A DNA stretch of 64,000 bases from Thysanoteuthis rhombus (lineage: Eukaryota > Mollusca > Cephalopoda > Oegopsida > Thysanoteuthidae): contig OY735231.1 in the NCBI GenBank assembly GCA_963457665.1, positions 36,028,337-36,092,336 of the forward strand, read 5' to 3'. The notes below the pieces were generated by a model that was not told the DNA's origin, searched no databases, and saw only the letters and a list, made by a program, of their open reading frames with translations. The position numbers and the translations under genes are program-made. Within the stretch, counting starts at the first letter, position 1, and each line of letters starts with the position of its first letter. Below, one piece after another: positions 1 through 12,060 of the stretch.

Positions 1-2
1 CT

Positions 3-225
3 GATGTGTGATGGGTTCACTTCATATAGTGCTCCATACATCCAGCATTAAACATTAGAGTAGAGCTTGAAATATGATGGAACAAAAGATTTGCTACAAA
101 AACACGTTGATGTTTCTGTTCTGCTTGTGCTTCTTCAGGCAAATTTTCACCAGAAAAAAGCCCAAATTGGGCAGAAATATGAACATGCTTGTGTAGCGAG
201 TCCTTTATTTCATCATACATATATA
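3..225. repeat. Palindromic dispersed repeat, copy 1
   Basis: This is one of three copies in the window (others near 2477 and 53218). It opens with GATGTGTGATGGGTT, runs through a segment starting GAGTAGAGCTTGAAATA, and ends in an imperfect hairpin. One hairpin arm reads GCTACA...TTCTTCAGG. The other holds AAGCCCAAATTGGGCAGAAA followed by GCTTGTGTAGCGA. The arms are more diverged here than in the 53 kb copy. I recognise no coding content. The element may extend beyond the left window edge. Confidence 0.6.
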
Positions 226-717
226 TCACTCATAACTGCATTCCATGACATACCCTGCCCCATTATCATATCTTATAGATAACAGATAGAATATCTTAAC
301 CCTGAAACAAAAATCTTTCATGAGTCTAGCGTACTCTCTCACTGCAGACCTAAGAACAGCAACACTATAATTGATAATAAGGTATCCCACTGAGAAAACA
401 CTCTTGGTGCAAACAATTTCTGCCAACTACGCAACAGCAGAAATAGCCCAATCTGTAACCACATCAAACATACCTGGTCAGTACCTTCCTATCACAAATA
501 GTAGCCATTTATATTCATAAAAGCAGGCTGTACACAAACAGTGGGGATATTCAAATGCCACACGACGTCTCAGATAATAAAGAAAACTGCACATATCTGT
601 GCTTGCACCTTTCCACGATTACAGTCACTTATTTCACATTAACTGATTACTGCTAATGATAGAGGTGAACTCCAAAACATGCCAAGATAAATTACTTTAT
701 CAATATTCCATATACAG

Positions 718-722
<5 letters not shown>

Positions 723-770
<48 letters not shown>
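723..770. repeat. (TA)n microsatellite
   Basis: Uninterrupted TA dinucleotides over about 48 bp. Confidence 0.95.
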
Positions 771-773
<3 letters not shown>

Positions 774-779
774 GTGGAT

Positions 780-2200
780 CAAAAAGTTTTTGTAGGGGGT
801 ATAGCAATTTATGACGTTTGTATATAACCAGAAGCATCCAGATTCAGATGAAAAACATCTAAATTAGAAAAACTGCAAAGAACATTGCAATACACACCAA
901 AAATAAGAATATATTAATGGTACGCATATACAGTTCAACTAACCTCTGCATTTTGATAGGGAAAATATTCAAAATTTTATTTCAAAACAAACATATTAAA
1001 TTTCCGCACGATTTAACGAAGGTGGTCCCAATTGAAACTTTATGTGTGAAAATTTCACATCTGCACACACAAGACGTTAAATTGGCATATGAATAATTAG
1101 AAATAAGAGAATTCACGAAAGAAAAAACAGATGTAAATACTATTATTGCTTTGAAGAAATTAGATTCTTGCTTCGTTTCATAAATATCCGACGGATCGCA
1201 TGTCTTGTTGATGTCAAGTGAATTCGACCTTCGCTAAGTTCTGCTTAAATTTCTATTTACGTCTGGTGTGCGTTGAAACATTACCTCGAACAGATTAACT
1301 TCAAAGAGTTACTTCCCTTACATTTGTTTTTATTTTTTGTAACAAAATTTTGGTCTTCTTTTCCCTCTTGCAAATAGACTAAGGACAGACTCTGTTGAAA
1401 ACTTGCGACGTTGTATAAACAATTTCGACATCTTTTGGCAATATTTGTTTCTGTATGAAAAATATTAATAATATTGAAAGAATATTTTTTTCCAATTGAT
1501 TTTTCAAGTTAACCCACGTTAAAACTCCCGAAGAAAGAATAAGTAATCGTTTCAGCTAAACGAAAAGGAAAAATATTATCCAAAATGTATAATGGTTAAT
1601 TGGCGAAGGAAATAATTAACGGTGATCTCGTTTACTGTCTAGCATCCTAAATTATTTCACTGGAAAGATAACATAATCTTCAAAGACTGTTTACGAGAAC
1701 ATGATTTCATACATAAAAATAAACTTCAGTTATAATGAATTCCATACTCTGCAAACAGAGAAAGAGCTCTCTAAGAAATTGGAAATAGTCTGATCTAAAA
1801 AGATATTGTGATTAATTTGTAAACATGAAAAGTCGAAAAAAAAATAAGGGTATTATTGATAGCATTTATTCATTTACTAATTTTGTAAATTTTGATTTTT
1901 CATTCGTCTATTTTTTGATAATACAATATTTCTAAAAATTGAATGAATAAAATTATACTTCATGGAAATACGTAGGTGGGTACTGCTGGTAAAGCTTTAA
2001 GCCTAATTTGTACCCTTTTAATCAGATGTTGCATTAATCCAAAAAGTTTTATAGTGAATTTATTATTGTTCACCCAGTGAAATGAAAAAATATCATACTC
2101 TATTCTGATGTTTGTTGTGGTAAGTTAAGAAAAAACTTTTCGAAGTTATTCTATTTTTAATGACTGAATTGTCAGTATTGGAGCGTACGTCCTTGCGAGC
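780..2200. other. No recognisable gene or repeat
   Basis: AT-rich sequence with dense stops in all frames. I see no splice-flanked coding stretch, transposon motif or tandem repeat here. Confidence 0.5.
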
Positions 2201-2238
2201 CCGTATCAAGCACAGTGGAACGGAGCCTGAGTCTACCA

Positions 2239-2241
<3 letters not shown>

Positions 2242-2309
<68 letters not shown>

Positions 2310-2330
2310 GTGTGTGTGTGAGTGTGTGTT
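2242..2330. repeat. (TA)n followed by (GT)n
   Basis: About 67 bp of TA repeat passing into a short GT-rich stretch. This compound TA/GT layout recurs at 7972, 15853, 20968 and 53433. Confidence 0.95.
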
Positions 2331-2476
2331 ATTAAGAAATGTATTTATAATCCGACAGAATGATTATGAATTGCGTTATATCTTACTGAAGCCCTATTTG
2401 AAATTATCTCCCGTGATTCCACGGTGAATGTATCATTCACATACATACCTCAGTACAAATCAGTAATTCAGTATCC

Positions 2477-2625
2477 GATGTGTGATGGGTTTATTTGATA
2501 GAATACTCTATACACAAACATTTAGTTAGTGAAGAGATTTGAATATGGTGAAATAATGGAGCTGCTACACAAACATGTTTATGCTCCTGCCCTTTTGGGC
2601 TTCTTCAGGCGAATGATTTGATTTA
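2477..2625. repeat. Palindromic dispersed repeat, copy 2
   Basis: Begins with the same GATGTGTGATGGGTTTA as copy 1. It contains GCTACACAAACATGTTTATG and the short stem GCCCTTTTGGGC followed by TTCTTCAGGCGAATGA. The second arm is missing, so this copy is truncated. Confidence 0.6.
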
Positions 2626-2639
2626 TTCAGACCCCTATT

Positions 2640-3250
2640 TGAGATGATATTTGAGAAGTGTGTCTATTTTCTGAATAGAAAACTCTACCTTATTTTATTT
2701 ATACGTTTTTCCTTGTTTATAAGTATTCCATTCATGGTATCTCATGTTTTTCAATTCGTAGTATTGTGAATTTTTGTTCGTTACTTTAGATTTCCGTTCA
2801 ATAAATTTTTTTTTTTAGTTTTTGAAATATTCACATTGTCATGTTATTGGTTTGGGTCTTTTTTTTTAAATTGGTTTAGATATTATACTGGTTGATCTAT
2901 CCGTCGGTAATTTTTGCATTTTTTTTTTTTCTGTTAACTCTTTTTGTATTTGCTTGTCTGCTTTATTTACATCCCGTAGAAGTTGGCTTTTGGCCGGTTA
3001 TTATCAATTATGTTGGTGGAATTTGGAGTTTTCAGACACTTTTGATTAGTCATGTTGGTGCTTCATCAGTTAAATAGGATGGGTTTTGTTACAGGAGTTT
3101 TATCATATAATTTTATGTCAACTAGTTTTAGGGTTCACCTTCACATGGCATTAGTTGTTCATTTTCAATTCCCTTGACATTCAGATTAGATGATCGAATA
3201 GAGCTTATGGGTGCTAGATATATGATATTGATAATCATAGGAGTAGAAGT
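2640..3250. other. No recognisable gene
   Basis: T-rich unique-looking sequence between the palindromic repeat and the first LINE fragment. No coding signal beyond short chance ORFs. Confidence 0.45.
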
Positions 3251-3276
3251 AGAAATGATAATAATATTAATAATAA

Positions 3277-3914
3277 CTGCACGGATACTGAGGAAGGTGC
3301 TAGAGATATAAGTACAGCAAAGAATTTTAGCCGTGACTTGATAGGTGAAAGAGAGAGGAGACGTTAGCTGAAGACCTGAGGAGACTTATTGTCACTCAGC
3401 CTTCAGCGATAACCGCTGGGCAACCGGTGTGAAACTGTAAATCGTAGTATTACTGCAACCTATGAGTACTAGGGGAGGAGGGCTGGAGACTTGAGGAGAC
3501 TTGCTGTCACTCAAACTCCAGCAGTTACCACCAGTGGGCGCACTAGGAACTGTCCCAAAAACGCTGAGGGAGAGACTGGAGGAGATCGGGATTAGGGTAA
3601 GGATAGAGACCGTGCAGACCACAGCACTACTGGGAACTGCATGGATACTGAGGAAGGTACTAGAGATATAAGTACTGCAACGAATCGTAGCCCTGTCATG
3701 ATATGCGAAAGAGAGAGGAGACGTTAGCTGAAGACCTGAGGAGACTTATTGTCACTCAGCCTTCAGCGATAACCACTGGGCAACCGGTGTGAAACTGTAA
3801 ATCACAGAATTACTGCGACCTATGAGTACTAGGAGAGGAGGGCTGGAGACTTGAGGAGACTTGCTGTCACTCAAACTCCAGCGGTTACCACCAGGCAACT
3901 AGTGTGAGATTCCA

Positions 3915-3915
<1 letters not shown>
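3277..3915 (+). mobile_element. Truncated RLE-type LINE, two 3' ends fused in tandem
   Basis: This is a 5'-truncated copy of the same LINE that is intact at 30798-34409. It consists of two partial copies head to tail. Segment 3277-3533 holds the last codons of the ORF and most of the 3' UTR, stopping at ...GGTTACCACCAG-like sequence. Segment 3534-3915 restarts inside the ORF (starting at TGGGCGCACTAGGAACTG) and runs through a complete 3' UTR. The copy is bracketed by AAT-rich sequence on the left (3256-3276) and an (AAT)n run on the right from 3914. The closeness to the intact element suggests fairly recent insertion. The fusion could come from template switching during target-primed reverse transcription or from a later rearrangement. 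Confidence 0.85.
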
Positions 3916-3956
<41 letters not shown>

Positions 3957-3980
3957 AAGAAGAAGAAGAAGAAGAAGAAG
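3914..3980. repeat. (AAT)n then (AAG)n microsatellite
   Basis: About twelve AAT triplets directly at the 3' end of the LINE fragment, followed by about eight AAG-type triplets. The AAT run doubles as the LINE 3' tail or target. Confidence 0.9.
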
Positions 3981-4004
3981 ATAGTCATCTTGATTGATTT
4001 TTGT

Positions 4005-4425
4005 ATACCTGTATGAAACTGAAACAGGGAACCTTACCAAGAGACAGATCCGCAAATTGAGAACTATGCAACGTGCACATGAGAAAATTATTCTAGGCCT
4101 TACACGGAAAAACCACAAGACGCGTAAGTACATCTGGGAAAAGACAGAAGTCAGGGAAATCATAGAATCCATTAGAGAGTTCAAATGGCAGTGGGCTGGC
4201 CATGTTGCGCGAATGGCGGACAACCGATGGACATCGCGACTCACGACATGGATCCCCCGAGATCACATGCGGAACCGAGGCCGGCAAAACATTAGATGGA
4301 GGGATGAGATGGACAAATTCAAAAAGTACTGGCTCCGCGACGCCCATGATAGAGAAGTGTGTCGAATTCTGGTGGAAGTCTGTGTCCAACGACGGATGTT
4401 GAATGACTGATGATGATGTGGGGCT
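4005..4425 (+). pseudogene. RTE-type LINE reverse transcriptase, C-terminal fragment
   Basis: The longest open stretch (3994-4410) encodes the tail of a non-LTR endonuclease/reverse transcriptase. It contains the landmarks LTKRQIRKLRTMQRAHEKII, KWQWAGHVARM, RLTTWIPRD, a GRQNIRWRDEMDKF segment and a final WLRDAHDRE followed by a VQRRM end. This arrangement is known from RTE-clade tails. The N-terminal endonuclease and the catalytic palm (with its YxDD box) are missing, so it is a 5'-truncated dead copy. It ends in GACTGATGATGATG, the short GAT tail typical of this group and shared with the copies at 15119, 16588 and 61330. Confidence 0.8.
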
Positions 4426-4439
4426 TTAAATTATGTTTA

Positions 4440-5110
4440 AATAGAAATTCTGAGCAGCGTCGACACTAAACAGTTACTTCTTTTTTTTTTCTATTTCGTA
4501 AGTCTTTTTTCTAAGAAAGTTAGGCATAGGTGGTATGGGGTTTCAAATTCTGGCATGTGTGTGTTTGTTTTGATATTTTCCAATGTACTGTGAAATTGCT
4601 GTCTTTGGGGTCCTTGTAATGTGTGGATCGTGATGTATAGTTTCGGTATTATCATTTGAAAAAGATGATGTATGGCTGGCTAAGCCTAATTCAAAGGGTA
4701 TTTTTGGTGTATGTATGTGACATTTCGTTATGAAAGGGTTTCTCTCCGATAGATATTTCAGTTTGATATACAATATTAAATTTAAGACATTTGTCTTGCA
4801 AATGGCATCTGCTGCTATTTTAATTGCAGTTTAGTTTGTTTAGATATTACTAATAATATTCCTTATTACTTTGCTGTTATGTTATTATGATCTTTTTTAA
4901 TCTGTTCATGCAGCTATAGCTTGGTTTCAGTTTGTCTTTGTTAAATATTTTACACAATTGGTTACTCGAGGGGAAGTGTTTCTTTATTGATTTGAGGAAG
5001 ATTTTCTCTATGTTAATTTTGACTTGTAGATTAAATGGTGATGTATATCAGATAATTTTTCTACCTCCACGTTTGTTGTTGTGCTTAACTCTGAACTAAT
5101 CTCATTGAAA
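4440..5110 (-). pseudogene. Penelope-like element remnant (C-terminal part with GIY-YIG region)
   Basis: Reading the minus strand from about 5110 downward gives, in one frame broken by stops, a KII-stop-Y-SPFN-like block, then VKINIEKIFLKSIKKHFPSS, LCKIFNKDKLKPSYSCMN and a Cys-rich RCHLQDKCLKFNIVYQTE segment. The TAISQYIGKYQNK motif comes last. These match, in order, the region between the reverse transcriptase and the GIY-YIG endonuclease of Penelope-like elements (consensus VKTNIGKxFLxLIxKHFP, IKxSYSCMPN, TxLSKYIWKLK). Stops and frame breaks show it is dead. The RT palm is not found next to it. A similar remnant lies at 61990-62815. Confidence 0.7.
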
Positions 5111-5479
5111 CTGCTGTCCTTTTGGGCTCTAATATATTTATTGCTAACATTGTTGAATATTGTCTGGTTAGAAGGTCTTAGTTTCTGTTAATTTAGGGAT
5201 CTTTTTATGACTGATTGTTGAATTTCGTTATAACATATGTATAACTTTAGAATTTTCTTTAATATATGGTGTTTGGGTGCTACTGGCTCGGTCGGAAGTA
5301 TTTCTAGAAATAATTTATGTTTGCCTTAATTTTAGCTTTTTCATTTTTTTTTCATTTCCTTAATAATGCATTTTTTTTTTGATTTCGCGTATTTGCCCGC
5401 TGCCATTTTCGACAATTACCAAGCTATTGTCTCGGTAAAGTCCTACATTTAAAAAAAAATTCAATTTCGAAGAAAGGTT

Positions 5480-6030
5480 GCATAAAATATAGTCGTGGTA
5501 GTCGTGGACATTGGAAGGAGGATCTGCCACGTGATAGACGTGGCTGTGCCTGCAGATCACATGGTAAATACGAAGAGTGTAAAAAGTTAGGGAAGTACTA
5601 GGACCTGGCAAGGTATTGAACATGAAAGATGGTAATAGTAGGCACAATAGGAACTGTGCCAAATACATTGAAAATGACATTGGAGGAACAGTTGAGATTA
5701 TACAGACCAAAGCACTACTGCAACTGCGCAAATACAGAGAACGGGAAATATAAAATATACGACTCCCAGTTGTTAGCAATGACCTAAGGGCCAAGCAAAA
5801 GACATGATTGAGACAGTACAAACCACAGCACCCCTGTCATAGGTGAGGGCGATATGAGAAGAGGGCTGGAAACCTGAGGAGACTCACTGTCATTCAGTCT
5901 TAAGAGATAACCAACAGGCAACTGGTGTGAAATTGTAAACCACAGCACTGCTGTGAACTAGAGAATGTGAGAAGGAGGGCCAGAGATTTGAGAGGACTTG
6001 CTGTCACTCAGTTTCCCGTGGTGACATACA
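5480..6030 (+). pseudogene. Old degenerate copy of the RLE-type LINE
   Basis: Degraded homologue of the 3' part of the intact LINE at 30798-34409. On the plus strand it retains ACGTGGCTGTGCCTGCAGAT (encoding the DVAVPAD stretch of the endonuclease domain), then GGAACTGTGCCAAATAC, and then 3'-UTR sequence. The UTR is recognised by repeated CCTGAGGAGACTCACTGTCA-like blocks around 5870 and 5990. Divergence is far higher than for the copies at 3277 and 36130, so it is an older insertion. Its 3' end lacks an obvious AAT tail. Confidence 0.7.
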
Positions 6031-6039
6031 GATAATCAG

Positions 6040-7970
6040 GTTTTTTGTTTCAGATCATTATTATCGTGATTAACCGGAATGCAGCCAGCAAACTATCATG
6101 TTTCTTTGGAATTTTCAAACACTTACTTGTTGAAAGCTTGCCTGGAGTCCCATTTATACGAACCGAAATGGGATCATGTGGTTTTTTTCCCGATTTACGC
6201 TGCCACATACCGGAAGACAGACATTTGCTGGATTATCATAGGATTATTATTTACATAATTATTCGTAAAGGTTTGTGAGGGTAAACGTGTATTTTCATTT
6301 GTGCAAACATTATACAGATTATCCCAGTTCTGCGAGGGCAGAGCATTCCTATGATTTCTCTCGTGAGTCGAAATGGCGTAAAGCGAAGAAGAAATTACCA
6401 TTAATTTATACAAGGAAACATTTTAGCTTTCCCAGACCCAAAAGTCAACCTTCTTTTATGTTTTAAGTTGAGCCTTACGAGCTCTCTTGGGCTTTGCTGA
6501 TACCTCAAGACCTATCTTGCCCCAAAAAGCAGAAAATAAATTTTGATAAAGCACAGATTCTCGCAGACACAGTTCAAGGCAGGAACATGAGTCAGAATTC
6601 ACTTGGGAACAGGTAGCCTTTGGATTGTCAGAGAATTTGTTTGAAAAAGAAACCCCAGCCCTTGTCCAGCCTCTCATTCTTTCTCTAACAAAAATTCTAA
6701 ATAACGCGAGAACAAAGAATCTAAAGACGTTTGAGCTGTCTTTAACTTTTTTTTTATCAATAAGATGACAACCGCCGCCCTGAGAAATAGTATGAAGAGG
6801 ATGTAGTTTATTATGTTATCTCAGGGATGATGATGATGTTCCAAAAATTATAATATTAATTCGATATGTTGCTCAATCTTTCTAACAGTTCTGTTGTCGT
6901 TATTCATTGTACAAGAGAAACGAGATTCTACTAAGACGTTCCAGGAATTAAAATATATTCCTCAATCTATCAAGTTATTAATCTTTTCTTTTTTTCTAGT
7001 TATAGTTATTTCCTAAAGTTAGCTTGGACTTGTACAAGTTAAAATAGAGTGGAAAGGGATAAGAAAACTATGTTTTTCAAGTGGTAAAGGATTATCCACT
7101 TTGAAAATCAGTATTTGAAATCATGGTTTTCACCTCGACTTGAGTAAGTCTCTGGTGACGCTGGGGAATATGTAACTATGTAAGCCACTACTTAGGCCCC
7201 TAGTGATGACCATATGCTTACTGAATTTTCGGTCTATTGTGTAAAAACACTCGATGCAGATTTAGCGTCCAGCTTCTCTAACTATTTAATGTATGGGTAA
7301 ATGAATTGAAGAATAACAACGCTCGCTGTAGATAAGCGATGATGGTATAGGATCTACCAAGCTTAGTAAGGCCACTTTAGTATCAGTATAGCTCAGGAGC
7401 TATCGAGGGGTCCTCGTGGATAAAAAGCAGGATGAGATGGAAAGGGGGCTGAAATTATCTGTGTACCCGTTTGATAAAATCCCTTCCAAAGGTTTTGCCA
7501 GTAGTTGGAGTTGGGGTTAGGGTTAGAAATTAGTGTTAGTCAGTCAATCAGTTAGGACAAAAGCCAATTTGTATTGAGGGCTTTAACTTGTTTGATTTAC
7601 ATTTATTTAACAAACAAAAACGCGGTAGCTTCTTTCTTTCTCGGTGTGGTGGGAAATAACAGAGAAGACCCTGAATTTATTTGCATACCTCGACAAGCAA
7701 ATGTATACGCAGGTATTCAAATGGTGGCGAAAGATGCCATTATGATTATAGAGCATGAATAAGTATTATGAGTGTAAAGGGACAGCCTTAGACACGTGTG
7801 GCCAAGAAATGAATGGTCCAAGCAGAGAATTTTTTTCCACCTTTGGGGTTGTTTGCTTTTCAGATATATAACTCAGAATCTGTTTAAGGGTGTAACGCTT
7901 TTCAGATCCAGATAAAAATTCTTGAGAGCAGCTGTTTTCTCGCCCAAATACCAACAATCATGCCAAAAAT
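6040..7970. other. No recognisable gene
   Basis: Mixed AT-rich sequence with only short ORFs (under 80 codons). No domain motif, tandem repeat or convincing splice-flanked exon seen. Confidence 0.45.
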
Positions 7971-7971
7971 A

Positions 7972-8043
<72 letters not shown>

Positions 8044-8063
8044 GTGTGTGTGTGTGAGTGTGT
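7972..8063. repeat. (TA)n followed by (GT)n
   Basis: About 70 bp of TA with one CA interruption, then a short TG run. Confidence 0.95.
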
Positions 8064-8879
8064 GACTTTTTTTTAAATGTAGTAAAAAAAAAAATATTTT
8101 TTCTATGTGCGCCCAGAAACAGAAGCTAAAATATCCCTTTGCTTTCTATCTGTACTTCCTATTAGTTTTTTTTGTTGTTTGTTTTTTTTTTTCGCCAGTT
8201 CTGGAAAAAAGGGGGCCATAAAAAGGCGATTTTTTGTGTACTAGAATTCCAATTATAGTCTTTTCTTCTGTACCTCGAGACTCACGCCATACTTAAAACA
8301 CGTTTACATCACGCGAGTATCCTGGTTTGGTTGTATACTTTAATTGCTTTTTTTTCGTGAGGAGGGGGGCGGCAAAGGAATTTCTTCTATTCGGGACCAA
8401 AGGCTATTTTCATAGAGTCAGCAATAAAACCAAAAGAATTTAGGTAACGGATAAAGACAAAAAATTCCTGCCAAATTAGTCACAGTTCATCAGAATGTTC
8501 TTTGAGGTTAGTATCACGGACCGTACTAGTAGTGGCAGTAGTAGTAGTAACGATATTCATGGTAATGTGTCCACAGGGATGATTACGCTAGTAGTACTGT
8601 GATAATAAATTGCTATGACAACTATGGTTTCTTCAATCATAGTTGCATAATTTAGGTTAGTGACTGTACCGGAAAAATACCAAGTGACGATGATAGTAAG
8701 AATCAAATTAGAGATTAGATTACTTTCTTAATTATAATCATTATCTAATGAAGATATTTTGATCATCATATTAAAGTTAAGATCCACTAATCAAATATTA
8801 CAGTACTCATTCATTAATGATTATATACACGAGTTATGTATAATATCTATCCATTTGATATTAAGGGAAAATATCCCAA

Positions 8880-9300
8880 CGTCGGCAATGGCACCTTAGT
8901 CCGCTTCAAAGTTGTCCCCTTGCGACCGCACACAGCGTTTCTCAAACTTTTTAAAATAGCCTTTCAGTGACGCCATCAGCTGCCTCGTTTTACCTTTCTT
9001 TAGCTCTTCGATCGTCTGAAATCTCTTAGAGAAAAGCCAAAATTTTCGAGTAGCCAAATTTGGTCTGAACAGTCAACAGTGGAGGTGAGTGGCAGGCCTG
9101 GTTGATGCGATGAATTGCCAAAAACCTTGTAGGTGACGTGAAGAATGCCTCGCTTGATCTTTGTGAATGAGACAGTCAAATCTCACACAAGTTCCCTCAG
9201 TTGTTGTTAAGTTATATCATAACTGCCCAACTCGCTCTTGAGAAATTCAAAATGGTTGGATACTTTTCAGACTGACTTCGTACAAAGACTCATCAAATTT
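8880..9300 (-). pseudogene. Mariner-family transposase remnant
   Basis: The minus strand reads RFQTIEELKKGKTRQLMASL, then KGYFKKFEKRCVRSQGDNFEAD before a stop. This is the classic C-terminus of mariner/IS630-type transposases (FxTIEExxxxxxxxLxAIxxxxFxxCFxxWxxRWxxCIxxxGDYFEGD). Just upstream, in a shifted frame, a block resembling HPPYSPDLAPxDFWLF is still detectable around 9060-9090, including what would be the last catalytic Asp region. Frameshifts and stops make it non-functional. I could not identify its terminal inverted repeats. Confidence 0.7.
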
Positions 9301-9544
9301 TATCGGTAGAGAAGAAATGAAGCTATGATTTAAATTTAGTGTCTAAAACAATTAAATAGGCTGAAACAAAAAAGTTGGTTTTGCACCGATCGCGTTTGAA
9401 CCCTGTATGCATAGACAACTTTCGTTTTTCTTATCGCTGCCTACTGATCTTATCTCTACTCAATTACCCCAATGCCATTATGAGACCATTATTCTACAAA
9501 CGTTATAAGCAGCATTGAAAGAAAATAAGGAAAAAGTCGCTGGC

Positions 9545-9615
9545 AAGTTTCGAACTCGTACCCTTCATCTTTGTGAGCCTAACTTTACGCAGAAGTCGAG
9601 GAGTAACAATCTGAG
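9545..9615 (-). repeat. Possible tRNA-derived SINE head
   Basis: On the minus strand, GAGTTCGAAACTTG resembles a Pol III B box, and the 50 bases before it have roughly tRNA-like spacing. The A box is poor, so this is a weak call. Confidence 0.25.
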
Positions 9616-9811
9616 AGTGGCGGAAGAAGCAACACATGAAATAACTACTCATGAAAAATAATAGCAACTAATGTTATTTTATCGAGTTTTTGAGATCATA
9701 AAAAACATCAGGTGCTATAAGTACCCATTAACAAAGGCCACAATAACTAATTTGTGTCTCCTTACTCTATTGAACATATTTTTCGGAATTAGCTTTATTT
9801 TGTCATGCGTT

Positions 9812-9814
<3 letters not shown>

Positions 9815-9908
<94 letters not shown>

Positions 9909-10058
9909 GTGTATATATACGTATATATGTATATATATATGTATATATATATGTATATATATATGTATATATATATATACATATATATATACATATATAT
10001 ATACATATATACATATATATATACATATATATACATATATATATACATATATATATAC

Positions 10059-10089
<31 letters not shown>

Positions 10090-10090
10090 C

Positions 10091-10122
<32 letters not shown>
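9815..10122. repeat. Long (TA)n array with periodic CA/GT interruptions
   Basis: About 308 bp, among the longest TA tracts in the window. Interrupting TG (left half) and CA (right half) dinucleotides occur at intervals of about 12-14 bp, giving the array partial mirror/inverted symmetry about its centre near 9970. Confidence 0.95.
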
Positions 10123-10123
<1 letters not shown>

Positions 10124-10160
10124 AGGTTTCAATCCAACCTCGGGGTACTGGATGGGATAA

Positions 10161-10221
10161 TGGATAGTCTATAGCCACACTGATACGTTGTAATACAACG
10201 AAACAGCTGTCTGTGGATGAT

Positions 10222-10276
<55 letters not shown>
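10161..10276. repeat. Dispersed repeat ending in (TA)n, copy 1
   Basis: Contains AGTCTATAGCCACACTGAT, then ATACAACGAAACAGCTGTCT and GTGGATGATACAA, then runs directly into (TA)n at 10228-10276. An inverted copy with the same arrangement lies at 11935-12060. Confidence 0.65.
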
Positions 10277-10279
<3 letters not shown>

Positions 10280-10280
<1 letters not shown>

Positions 10281-11500
10281 CTCAAAGTAACTATGCATTT
10301 TCTGGCGATAAAATTGACGTTAGAACTGAGTTGCAAAATTACATCCCAGAGAGGGATAGGTTTTTTGATTTATAATTGAGGGGTTTCATTAAGAGCCAAG
10401 TTTATACAAGTACCTTAATGAATTCAATGCAAGAGTCGGATATTGTTACGCCACCATCCCTTCGAAATGCTTTCTAACGTCAGGAACGCTTATGTTAATT
10501 GCTGGCTCGACTGAAGTTTTATAAAGAATCTGGTTCACATGTGCATATGTACCTGTGGAGAAACGAAATCCCAAACATTTTAGTTTATGAGAGCCGGTTT
10601 TCCGAAGTTTTTGTCTGTTCCGAAAAATAACTTTAAAAAAGTGTACTGACTTTTGAGACACACTGCATGTTCAATCTATTCCAAAGATTAAGGTGAATAT
10701 ATTTTCGATGTTATTCTAATTCCAAAGTATAAAGTGCAAAAATAAGAACATTAACGAGGAATTGGATATTCTTTTCCCAATTTTTTCAATTAGTTAGCGT
10801 CCATTAATCATGATTGAGAAGTATATATTGTTTTCAAGCAAAAGTTGTCATGTGGGTGACATTTCTGAATAGATGAGTGTATTGTACAGAATTAAGGGTG
10901 CACACCTTGCAAGCCGTCTCGTGATGATCATAGCGTCATACTATTCATTTATATATTATGCAGGAAAATACGGTTTCCATTCTTCCAAGACAATGTCTTT
11001 CTATTTATTGAGAGCTCTACTTTCTTTCTGCTTTTATTTTCTTTTTGCCTCATTCTTTCAATTGCCTTTGGTTCATGAATATTTCATAGAAAATTAAAGT
11101 TTTTTGTCCTTGAGTATCAAGGTCTCGCATCTCAATATAGGCTAAACGAATATCTAAAAGCAATCGAACAAAAAAGATTTGGACAATTCTTGCGTATGAT
11201 AAATACTGACCAACATCATCATCAGCCTTTGAACGTCTTGAAGATGAAAAAAGCCTCATCGATTGAGGGAAGATTCAGGTGTTGAAAAACGACGCTAGGG
11301 GGCAGAACAAGAAAAAATGTCGGACATTTTTTGTTATCAACAATGCTAATATTCGTTTATGTTTTCGTGCGGTTATCCTTGTAACTTGCATTTTATTGAT
11401 TAGAAAATTTTATTAGTCGGAACCCCACTCCCTGTGAGAAATGTGGGGCACAAATGATCGGAACACCAAGAAACCGGACGTAACACCAGTTACCAAGGCA
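10280..11500. other. No recognisable gene
   Basis: AT-rich sequence with short ORFs only. No homology motif recognised. Confidence 0.4.
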
Positions 11501-11502
11501 AG

Positions 11503-11507
<5 letters not shown>

Positions 11508-11556
<49 letters not shown>
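11508..11556. repeat. (TA)n microsatellite
   Basis: About 49 bp of uninterrupted TA. Confidence 0.95.
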
Positions 11557-11560
<4 letters not shown>

Positions 11561-11933
11561 ATTATTTCTCAGGCTGAGTTCGATATTAATGATGAGTTCT
11601 CGATATCATGGATAGGGCATAAGTAAATAGGTATAAACGGACAAATCAGTGCTTCATGGTAACTGGGTGTTTCCTGCTGGTACGATCTTCAGACCATGTG
11701 GGACACTTCCTATATATAGGGCGTTAAAGGTAACATGGCAGAGGGGGTTAATGGTGCACGTTACACGTTTCTTTTATAGTTATAGCAAAATGATCATCAG
11801 TTTTTGTTTATTATGTTCAGTTCACCCCCCTTATTTTATCTTGTGAAATCTTTATGAATATCATTTTCTTTCCTGTGTTGTTGTATTTTAAGTTGTTTTT
11901 TTGGGGGTGGGGCAACGCCGGGCACCTCATTTA

Positions 11934-11934
<1 letters not shown>

Positions 11935-11995
<61 letters not shown>

Positions 11996-12060
11996 AATTG
12001 TGTCATCCACAGACAGCTGTTTCGTTGTATGACAACTCTTCAGTGTGACTATAGACTATC
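11935..12060. repeat. Dispersed repeat with (TA)n, inverted copy 2
   Basis: (TA)n at 11935-11989 followed by TGTCATCCACAGACAGCTGT and TTCGTTGTATGACAACTC, then CAGTGTGACTATAGACTA. This is the reverse complement of the 10161 copy at roughly 85 percent identity by eye. In both copies the TA tract abuts the same end of the unique part. Confidence 0.65.

Noticed and set aside
9671..10174. Several Tyr/Ile ORFs on both strands, including 162-167 codons
   Set aside because: They translate (TA)n microsatellite only. The same holds for ORFs over 15749-16148, 18112-18861, 57811-58097 and 58687-59025.
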